This document shows positions 10,953 to 19,533 of a stretch of DNA of 20,390 nt, in pieces. The stretch's first letter is position 1. Each line of letters starts with the position of its first letter. The notes beneath the pieces are model-generated. The model saw nothing but the letters and a program-made list of their open reading frames with translations, was not told the origin of the DNA and made no database searches. Origin of the DNA: Saksenaea vasiformis B4078. Its lineage: Eukaryota > Mucoromycota > Mucoromycetes > Mucorales > Saksenaeaceae. The stretch is taken from NCBI GenBank assembly GCA_000697055.1, contig JNDT01001364.1, positions 1 to 20,390 of the forward strand, given 5' to 3'. Position numbers and translations under genes: made by a program.

Positions 10953-11724
10953 TGTGTAGAGGAAGCTTGTCAGCTAAGATTTAGAAGGAAGACAACAGAA
11001 CGTCAAGTAGATCAGCCGAAAAGCCTTGATTAATAAAAAGAATGGCAGCCCCTATTCAGCATTTGTTGGGGAAATGGGACAATGTAACATGGGTAGCAAT
11101 CAGTAGGGATCTACATAGGTTGGGTGGACAGGTTTGTTGAGGAGTTGCAGCAGATGCTATGAGCATAAATAAGTGCTTTCAGTCGAGATACATAACTTTG
11201 TGTCAGACATCGAGAGCTGCTTTTCTTGTAAGCTTGTTGCTACACTTTTTGTCCTGTGTGCCTCGCCCTATTAGGTAGAACGCCTGAACTGCTTTCCCTA
11301 AACCATAGAGCATATGACTTAGCGGGTACTCTCTGTTTAGTCATGCTTCTGTTTCCTTCCGTCAGTCGATTCGGGCAAACTTTTATGTGTTTAGTTTATG
11401 TATCTGCCGAAGTAAATATAGTTACCTCGCTTCTATCGGGCGGCTAGTGAACTTTCCGGGAAATAGCACCTTCCCCCTTCCTTTGTAGCTATTGCTTCAG
11501 CCTAAGCATTGTTCATGTTGCACAATGTACTAAATTGAACGCCATGCATCGTCCGTAGCTGTATCAGCTCACTTGAAAAATACCCCTAATATTAAAAAAG
11601 CCCTCATGCAGTAATACCTGAACTTTGCTTTGGATGGAAACAAGTATCAGCCCCGCTGGTTCCTGGTCTGACGCTAAGATTTACCGTTTACCGAATGTGA
11701 GTTTATGTGAAATATAGATAAGCT

Positions 11725-12078
11725 TTGCGCCTATGGAGAGCGAATTCCGCTAATGGAGAACAGATACGATCATGGACACATGAATTGGCAACAAGGTCAT
11801 CCTCTACTCACACCATCTCGGCTCTCCAAGCGAATGCAAAATGGATATTACGTAACATAAAGATTCGTTCACGGTTAGCGAATGAGATAATAACTTTGAC
11901 ATCAACTGATTTGTTCGCAAAGGATATATTCAGACAGATGCGGAACTACATCTTGTACCATAGCTGGGTGGGACGACGTGAAAAAGAAATACCGATTTCG
12001 AAAGCCAGTGACAGAGAGATACGCACTGTACAGGACTTGAAGCAATGGGACGTTCATTCATCTATCGCGTGGAGGTAA
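11725..12078 (+). CDS. Weak hypothetical ORF
   Basis: A 117-codon open frame is present. Its middle has ordinary-looking amino-acid composition (for example LTSTDLFAKDIFRQMRNYIL). No family, signal peptide or membrane segment is visible, no upstream splice partner was found, and there is no homologous copy in the window. It may be chance or a remnant of a decayed gene; listed so that the frame is not lost. Confidence 0.15.
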   Translation: MRLWRANSANGEQIRSWTHELATRSSSTHTISALQANAKWILRNIKIRSRLANEIITLTSTDLFAKDIFRQMRNYILYHSWVGRREKEIPISKASDREIRTVQDLKQWDVHSSIAWR

Positions 12079-12499
12079 ATCATGTTGAGCATGGCAATTT
12101 TTAATCACAATGATGGGCGTTAAGCACCGGGACAACAGAGACAGTTTGGGATAGTGACCATTGATGCTAGCCAACGGACAAAGAGAATGGACGATCTGAT
12201 GTGTATTTCATCAAGAGTACAAACTGAGAAATGTAAATGAGCATAATCGAAGGAAAGACAAACATTCAGTGGTCCCTTTAAAATATCCACCTCATCCATT
12301 ATCTAAAATATATGCACTGATTGAACATTGAGAGAAGCAGTACAATAAGAAACGTCATGTTACGTTCTGAAGTTAATACAAAATATCTACTTTCTCGCGC
12401 AAGATTCAAGAGCATAACATACAAAGAGGGCTTCCTCTTAACATATAGTTTACTGGAGCCAAATCAAATAATTTAAATACAACGAAAGATCCTATGTTT

Positions 12500-12511
12500 C
12501 CCCCCCCCCCC
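12500..12511. repeat. Poly-C homopolymer (12 nt)
   Basis: Twelve consecutive C in an otherwise AT-rich intergenic region. Of note mainly because homopolymers are prone to length error. Confidence 0.95.
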
Positions 12512-13365
12512 TGCTATTTATCATCAAATTACCCACATCATCACGTTATACCTATTGGCGGCTACCTACCCTGAAGCAGAGCATAATATATATGGGTACA
12601 TCTACTTTGTTTTATTTCTCTCTACGTTTACATTGCAAATTTAATAATAAGAAGAATAGCATCTCCCGCTTCATCTTTGAAGGAACATACTGCGTTCCAT
12701 GTTACACTGAAGGGACGACGTAGAATAAATGTTTTCTATATAGTGCCAGCATGCCATTCGGACCAAAAAACAAAATGTAATAATGGGGCCACTTTTTAAT
12801 GTCTGCTTCAGTTGTTAAGTCGATGCGGCACAAATTGATGAGGACAGCCGTTTAAGGGGCGCACGGACGCATGCGCATGGATGACGACTTCCGAAGGTGC
12901 CATGCCAACTGGTCGTACAAAAACGCATCCATTGCTTTTTATTGATACTTCTTCAACCCTTAAAATCAATAGATAATTCTATTGCGTATCATTATAAAAT
13001 AGGAAACTTACAGACGGATATAGAGCGTGAACCGACAAGAAAAGAGAAGCCACCACACAGTGTGACGGATAATAATTTTACCTATGAATATGTTGTGCGC
13101 AAATCGCCCTTTTGAAAGTGAATCCTTTCCTAAACAAGCAGCACAAAACAATAGTGTGCCGGTCTGCTATTCACAAAACATATCGCTTGTAGTGCAACGA
13201 TTACTGTTACCGATTGCATCACCATTTGAGGTTTATCCTTCTGAAACGTGAATCTCGAAACAGACTGGACAAACAGTATCCTAACCGTTCAGAAAAAGAC
13301 AGTGGAACAATACAAAACGCTTTAACGAGGACCAGCTCTCTTCTGTTTGTACTTAGAATTTATTA

Positions 13366-14393
13366 ATGGTAAGGAAGATCGCATTCCAGTGGATGTAGCA
13401 TTGCGCTTGACACGCGTAATCCTGTTAACTGTATGAATTTCGTAGGCGAGCCGCGTGGAATTGACATCGAATGTCCTCAAACGGATTGCAAAAGAAATGC
13501 AGTCGTTGCAAAAGCAACCACTTGAAGATATTCAAGTGATCGTGAACGATCAGGACTTGACCGAGATCAAAGCTCTGATTCGCGGACCAGGAAAGTGTGT
13601 TTCGTCCAGATGTGTTACTTAGCTAACGACAGTAAATTTTTTTCCCTCCAGATGGCACACCCTACGAAAATGGATACTTCAAGGTGCGATTTTTGCTTGA
13701 TGGAGGATTTCCAAATACGCCACCAAAAGGTAAGCATCATAATCACTGCTGCAAAAAGTTAATACTACGTATTAAGGATATTTTGTAACGAAGATCTTTC
13801 ATCCCAATGTCTCCTCCTCGGGCGAGATATGTGTCAACACACTTAAAAAGGACTGGACACCAGATCTTGGCATCGCTCATGCGTTACTGGTGAAGCAGAA
13901 GCTTTGACTAAAAGCGAGCGTACTGATATCTCTTTTCTAGACTGTAAAGTGCCTCCTCATTGTGCCGAACCCAGAGTCAGCTCTTAATGAGGAAGCAGGC
14001 AAATTGTTGTTGGAGCAGTACGAAGATTATGCAAGGAAAGCTCGTTTGTACACATCTATTCATGCCAAATCGGGCCAGGCTGAGTTTCACAAACTCATCG
14101 CCGTGGCAGACGAAAATCCTCCTGCCAAAACAGCGTCGCCAAAGAATGAAGATAAACCAGCGCCAGCAGCAACTACTACCCAGAAGACACAGACAAATGT
14201 CCTAGCAACATCTGCTGCTGATAACAACCTGCAAACGGCACCGTCCGGTGGTCTGAAACGACCAATTGGTAAAGCACTAGGTGATCAAGATAACAGCATA
14301 CTTCCTGCAATGAAGCAGTTACGAAAGGATGAAGTTGTAAAAAATAAGGCAGTAGCAGGAAAAGATAAAAAGAAAAGTCTTCGGCGGTTGTAA
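13366..14393 (+). CDS. UBE2S: Ubiquitin-conjugating enzyme E2 S (APC/C chain-elongating E2)
   Basis: Proposed exons are 13366-13368 (ATG alone), 13446-13596, 13652-13729, 13777-13889 and 13941-14393, giving 265 residues. The introns are 77, 55, 47 and 51 nt. The E2 core is unmistakable: [28 protein letters not shown], then GEICVN with the catalytic Cys near residue 96 (human UBE2S uses Cys95), [20 protein letters not shown] and [20 protein letters not shown]. The C-terminal extension is Lys/Ala-rich and ends [10 protein letters not shown], like the human tail that docks on the APC/C. Known role: UBE2S extends Lys11-linked ubiquitin chains on mitotic substrates. The second intron is ambiguous: the canonical in-frame donor (13597) adds Gly-Lys-Tyr before GTPY, whereas a GA donor at 13591 would give the family-like GPDGTPY. 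The E2 call is certain; the first exon and that donor are inferred. Confidence 0.92.
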
Positions 14394-14477
14394 GGTACTG
14401 TCTAGATAAAGCCATCGTTTATTCCATGATTTCCGAAGAAGCAAGCCATCCAAACAATTTGTTCGTTGTAAAATTTG

Positions 14478-14688
14478 TCATTCCGCTGCAGAATTGTAGA
14501 TCATTGCTGTCAGATCTTGGTTCCAATGCAGCGCCTTGTGTGAAAGGATCTCTGAACATCCACCAAGACATCCGTCGTTACACTTCATCCATTTAAGGTT
14601 TGTTAAGATCAGATAAGATGGAGTTTCTTGGAATGAAACAGCGATTTAAAACGTAAATAAAGTACTTTCTACCTTCACTTTTAGACAT
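14478..14688 (-). CDS. Possible two-exon micro-gene, product unknown
   Basis: On the minus strand an ATG at 14688 opens MSKSE. A 46-nt GT-AG intron (14627-14672) joins in phase to an exon running to TGA at 14478-14480, giving 54 residues with three cysteines in the stretch KWMKCNDGCLGGCSE. The same strand holds an overlapping 50-codon frame, 14419-14571, which also reads like protein (MSWWMFRDPFTQGAALEPRS at its start). Only one of the two can be the main product, and a sequence error or unseen splice could fuse them. The gene would lie tail-to-tail with UBE2S and head-to-head with the DUF1772 gene. No family recognised. Confidence 0.3.
14656..14661 (+). terminator. AATAAA downstream of UBE2S
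   Basis: A canonical polyadenylation hexamer 262 nt after the UBE2S stop codon, the first one I see downstream on that strand. Its use is inferred. Confidence 0.3.
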
Positions 14689-14914
14689 CCTTGATGAACA
14701 TGTGCGGATTCTTGATTGCGACTTGTCTGGTCCTTATTTGCTGAGACGAGCGGTGGTACCATGGACGTTGTTTTCAAATGGCGCCGGAAAATCGCAATCC
14801 GCTTGGCGACCTCCACCTACCAAGAAGCAGCACCGCGGGAATTCGGTGCTGTTTCGTGTAGTGACAGTAGAGTATAAATTTGTGCTTTTTTTTCTTTCCA
14901 TTCTTTCTACAGAC
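14689..14914. promoter_or_regulatory. Probable promoter/leader region of the DUF1772 gene
   Basis: The plus strand immediately before the proposed start at 14915 has a pyrimidine tract ending TTCTACAG, two bases before the ATG. This looks like the 3' splice site of an intron in the 5' leader. If the minus-strand micro-gene is real, this interval is a shared divergent promoter of about 226 bp. No TATA box was recognised. Confidence 0.35.
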
Positions 14915-15358
14915 ATGGTTTTTTCGACGACATTGATCTTTTTTCCGCGTTCTGTGGCGACCATGGCCACTGGTCTGCTTGCTGGTTTTGCGCTGACAAC
15001 GAACCTCGCTGCCATTCCTATTGTTCGAACCACTGCAGATCCGGTGTCTGCGTTTATAGCGCTTTATCAAGGTGGAAAATACATTGTCGCATCATCAATT
15101 CTTTCAGCAGCGACTGGTCACTTTCTCTGTTATCATCGAACGAAACGATCACGTTTCTTATGGCGTGGAATTGGAATCCTTGTTCCTTTCTCTTTTTCAA
15201 TGTGCTTTATGCTTCCATATGCCTACCAAATCTTTTCGATGGCAGGCACATCGTACGATCCCGATTTGGCTATGACACTGATCAACCAATGGAACTCACG
15301 ACAATGGATTCCAACTGTATGGTATCTACTATCATTCTTTACCGTTGTGTTCAAATAA
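14915..15358 (+). CDS. DUF1772 (anthrone oxygenase-like) integral membrane protein
   Basis: A 147-residue protein with four predicted membrane segments: about residues 8-38 (ATMATGLLAGFALTTNLAAI), 47-72, 79-105 and 130-147. Known: DUF1772 proteins are short four-helix membrane proteins with a G..AG..L....AIP pattern in helix 1 and a Y..G......S helix 2, both seen here (AIPIVRTT; LYQGGKYIVASSILSAATGH). Some fungal members are anthrone oxygenases in polyketide clusters, but no polyketide genes are nearby, so the substrate is unknown. The frame is open upstream to 14702, but that part is hydrophilic, unlike the family, and is interrupted by a splice-acceptor-like tract, so the ATG at 14915 was chosen. 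Confidence 0.72.
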   Translation: MVFSTTLIFFPRSVATMATGLLAGFALTTNLAAIPIVRTTADPVSAFIALYQGGKYIVASSILSAATGHFLCYHRTKRSRFLWRGIGILVPFSFSMCFMLPYAYQIFSMAGTSYDPDLAMTLINQWNSRQWIPTVWYLLSFFTVVFK

Positions 15359-15359
15359 A
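15354..15359 (+). terminator. AATAAA overlapping the stop of the DUF1772 gene
   Basis: The stop codon TAA at 15356-15358 lies inside an AATAAA word, with a second AATAAT just after. Use as a poly(A) signal is inferred. Confidence 0.3.
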
Positions 15360-15508
15360 TAATCCATTATCATTCATACAATAACAATCCTTCCTTTTCA
15401 ATGCTGAAGAATTCATACTAGTTTCCTGGGTGGAGATGATATCTATTTATCTCGGAAAAGTGTGAGGCGATGGATACTTTGGAGTCCGGTTTTTGCAGTA
15501 ACATGTAA

Positions 15509-18500
15509 CTAGGTTAAGGAACCCCCGCCGCTAACAGACAGGCTTTGAAATGGTAGGGGCCGACTATTGCTATGTCTAGACATATGCAAAAATATACTAC
15601 GCTTATTTGCAGCGGCCATTTGATTACGATTCCACCAAACCGTTCGACATGTTTTTTTACAAATGAAAACAGCATGGATTTTTCCAGCTTGATCGCAAGC
15701 ATCTGGTTTTTCTTCTGCATTTTTCAGATGCCGTTCGTTACAGCTTGGACAAATTTGGGAGGACAGGCACTCGTCCACCATGATGACATTCGTACGCACC
15801 TATGAGGAAGCATAGTAAAAGTCAACGTCAAAAAAAATAGTCATTGAGTACCTTTTTCCTTGAAGCACCCAGCTGGAGTGCCTTTACAATTGACTTTGTT
15901 GGGGCAGATACCTTTCCCGTCATTGAACCTGAGAATGCTGCATTTCCATAGGCAATGATTATCGGCTTCTCTTTGTCTTCTTGCCGGTCACTCGGGTCAA
16001 GTAATCGGAATCTCTCGCGAGATCCATGTTTTTGAACAGACTTCGGAACGTTATCGTATTTTGCACTTCCGCCCAAAAGTCGTTTAGCAATTTCACAGGT
16101 TCCTTTCTGTTTGTTTATAGACGTCTTCCAATTAAGTTTTGCGAATCTATATCAATGGACATTAACTTTTCATTCTTATTTATACACTTTACCTCATATC
16201 GCGGTCGTAAGACTCAACGATAACTGCACGATGCAGTAGACGATAAGTAATTGAAGAAATCATGTTCTCGAGTTTCGCTGTCCTGATTGACGGAATCTTA
16301 TCAATGATCTCCTTGGTCGCAGGCTCTGAATTGAGGAAATGTTTGCGGCATCTGGTGGCATGGTTGAATCCACAGAGGTGGCAGTACTCCCGTGTACTTG
16401 TGGATCGTACTCGATGACCCTCTGTCGCAACTCCATCTGCGGCCACGAAAAGGTCCGTAACGCCCGGGGTCAACTCCCAAAACAACCGCGTTGTCCACCA
16501 TACCACAGAGATCTGCCGGCATTATCGGCTTGCGCTTGGGATCGTAAGGGGGTTTGTATTTTTTGAATATGAATTCAACATCAACACCTTAGTACGGATC
16601 TCATCCCTATTGTACAAAAGCCAAAGAGATACGTTGGATGACAATAAAGTACATCACTGCAATTCATACCAAATCTCGACTTTTTCTCCCGATAGACTCC
16701 CCAAAGTGGGAAACCCGATTTTTGCCATGTCAAATAGTTCGAAATACGCTGTGCGTACTTCTTCATTGGTTGAACGATACTTCGACGTCGTGTCTGTCTG
16801 TTTCAGCAGATGCGCAAATGTTGGCTTATTTACCAGAATGTGTCGTACTTGAAAACTGTTGACTGGAAGGAGTGAAAAATGCCTACGCCCTTTAGGATCA
16901 GTGTACTTCTGTGGTTTGAAAGAATCGCTTTTTATCGCAGCTATGGTCTCTTCCAGGAACACCTTGAAGAGGATCAGTTCTTTCTCTGGAAGTTTTCGGA
17001 GCTTCTTTGGAAGCTTAAGTCCTGTCTGCTTACGGATGGCTTGCCTTACAGCGAACTCAAGGCTCCAGATGGATTTATTGGACAAAGTCTCTGTTCGCGC
17101 TATCTGTGGCAAAGATTAGACTTTGATCAAACTTAGTAGAGAAATTACCTCTCTGACTTTGCGATGAACGTATGCAGTGGATACGTATTTTTGGGGCTTC
17201 TCTCCGGTAATGAAGACTTTGGCTTCCATCCGCTGGAGAACGTGAAACATTCAAGGCATGTAGATATGGGGATCAGCATTCAAGTTTTTTATTGTCAATT
17301 GCAACGTTGCCAAGCTGTGACGCTACAGATTTTCGAATGGTTTCGGCTTTAATTCGTAGGCTGGGTTCATCTGGAAGTGCTTTCGGCCAGCGGGATTCGG
17401 AGCCTGCTACCTCGTCGTAGATGTGATTCGCTAATGCTTTCCGTTCTGATACCTTTAGTGAATTATCGCACCGTTCGTCTTCTTCGTCTGACAGGACGAT
17501 CAATAGATATTGGATTGTTTTTTCGCGGAAATTTTGATGCAATATGATTTCCAATGTTTTCCTCGTATTGTCTTGCTTCAGTCGAAATTAACGCCATGAG
17601 GTCTTCGCTGTGGAACTCTTCGGGGATGTACGAAGATATGGAGTCTTTGAACATGTTGTAAACGGACTTCATTAACGGAGAAGCATGCGATCCCCGTCCA
17701 GCGACAAGTGCAAACGCGGAGTAGCACAGATCGTGCGTGATTGGAGGCAAAGGTTGTTGATTTTGCAAAAGATGTAAGAAAAAGAAATTTGTGGAAAGCG
17801 ATCCGATGTACGCGATGTCTTGGGTAATTTTAACGGTCTCTTGTACAGCATTGATGAAATCAGGATTTTTGCAAGTGTTATGTAAGGAGGATTTGATAAT
17901 AGATGTTCGTTTGAACTGTGTCGTGGCTTTTCTTTTCGGTTTATGTTCCTTGCATAACTTGCTTGAAAACCTTTGGTGAGATGTCTCTCCGCAGGACGGA
18001 CACCGTATGTCTTCGCCAGCCGCAATTTTTCTTGGTTTTTTTGTTCTTGTATGTCCTTCCGCGCCTTGAATTTTTCCGTCCTCTTCTCATAAGCTTTTTC
18101 CGCCTTTATCAGAGCCTTTGATTTTCTTTTACTGCCTGTTGAGGGTCCAGGAACGCAACCTATATCTTCATCGGGTTTGCTTGACAGATTTATTTACTTG
18201 TAAGAACTGGCAAAGAAGTTAATTCATGAAAGGAAACCATACCGTGTTCAACATCGCTTTCCGTATGTGTCGTAGTTGAAGCTTGAAGGGTTGTATCAGT
18301 GCTTTGGTTAAAGAAGGAGGTTATCAACGTCTGGTTTTGCGGTAGAGGCTCAGTCTTGATTCTGCGTTCCTTGCGCATGGCTGTAACAGAAAACAGTAAA
18401 AAGAGATAAAAAGAGAAACAGGAAGATGTATCTCTTGTGACGTTTACTTGATTTAGTAAATCGAGTGCGCTTGACTCTTTTCATGATGAACTTTTTCTCA

Positions 18501-18535
18501 TCAGCACCCATTTCATCAGTTCGGTATCTTGTCAT
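15509..18535 (-). pseudogene. TnpB/Fanzor-like RuvC nuclease gene, decayed
   Basis: Seen, N- to C-terminus: exon 1 (18448-18535, MTRYRTDEMGADEKKF); exon 2 from 18380 with the PIP-box-like QTLITSFF (18310-18333); a Lys/Glu coiled coil (18010-18130); a CCHC knuckle, CPSCGETSH..C (17952-18002); helical regions (for example AVQETVKITQDIAYIGS and TIQYLLIVLSDEEDERC); GVDPG-VTDLFVAADG at about 16430-16480 (RuvC-I); KPIIIAYGNAAFSG; and DECLSSQICPSC..C..C..WNRN (zinc ribbon and RuvC-III). Clear introns: 18381-18447, 17104-17148, 16147-16192, 15800-15851. Breaks: one-base frameshifts at the runs 16466-16469, 17285-17290 and 17518-17523 and near 18005; TGA at 17251-17253; Asn at 15623-15625 for the last Asp. 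The joins near 18180-18242 and 16590-16660 are unresolved. Known: the D..[ST][ST]xxC4..RD pattern defines Fanzor, eukaryotic TnpB relatives that are RNA-guided nucleases carried by transposons. Family call strong, subfamily unknown. Confidence 0.75.
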
Positions 18536-19533
18536 ATATAATCATGGTAATCTTGTCTTTTATTTCTTTATCTCGATAGATACTTCCAGAAGTTAACTTT
18601 ATAGCGTAAAATGCGATCTTGGCTAAGCAGCTGTCGTATTTGACATTTCTAGGAATAATGTGACGTTTATTAGTTTAATCTCTGTGATAAAAGTTTTTAT
18701 TGTAATATTGAAAAGGGTTGTTCTTATCAACAAGAATAAAGTCGAGTCCCACAGTACCTTCATTCTGTTACCAACCTCGACATATCTCAGCAGCAATAAA
18801 TTGAATCTATCAAATGAAGAAATGAAAGTCTTGTAGCCAGTGCTTGATCAGTAAGAGGTGTGACTTAAATGATATGTGGTAAGAAAAAATGTGTGTCTCA
18901 GAATGGTACATCCCTAAGGAATAGCATTGTCTTGAAAGAAGTTATACTACAGAAAGATATATGGCAAGATGACAAATAGAAATCATGCTATGCAGATAGT
19001 TACATTATACAGTGGGGAAATAGTAAGAACCATCTCCAGAAAATCATCGCAGGAGTGGATTTAGCAAGAAGAAGCTCAGCAAGACCAAACATCGCAAGAA
19101 AAAAGTTGCAGAAAAGAGCATTGCAGACCTTCGCTTTGCTCAGACTGCAGTTCTTTTAGGTTTAGTTATCTTAAAAAACAGAATTTATGTTACAAAAGGA
19201 ATTACATTAAACGAGTACTGACATAAATGTGTTAAATATTCAGTATAGATCTAAATTTTTCTTTTGCAAGTTGCAAGTAAAAACTATAAGCGGATCTGGA
19301 AAACAGAAGCAGTGTATATTGAAGCACCGCCTTATTCATCTAATCAACATTGAAACTTTGGAAGTCAAAGATTTTGATGTAAGAGATGCGCCTTCCACTC
19401 GAAGACTATAGACAATCTTGGAGCAGAGACGCTGAGGGAAATGTACAGTATCTCTTTCTTTTCTTCTCGGATTACATGACACAATGTCAAAAACAAACGG
19501 AATATAAAAACCGAGAAAATTAAGTCAACTATT
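18536..19533. other. AT-rich spacer between the Fanzor-like gene and Sel1 copy C
   Basis: No gene recognised; the only frames are short and motif-free. It should contain the promoter of the Fanzor-like gene and, if the gene came with a transposon, one element end. I found no terminal inverted repeat pairing this stretch with 15359-15508 by eye. Confidence 0.45.

Larger units (their letters stand above)
10953..13365. other. Gene-poor region
   Basis: Apart from one weak plus-strand frame (11725-12078) I see only short, motif-free reading frames. The stretch is AT-rich in its second half and includes a 12-C homopolymer. No RNA gene, transposon end or tandem array was recognised. Confidence 0.5.

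Noticed and set aside
15359..18700. Terminal inverted repeats or target-site duplication around the Fanzor-like gene
   Set aside because: Only short chance matches such as TTTATCTCG (both in direct orientation) were seen; no credible element ends.
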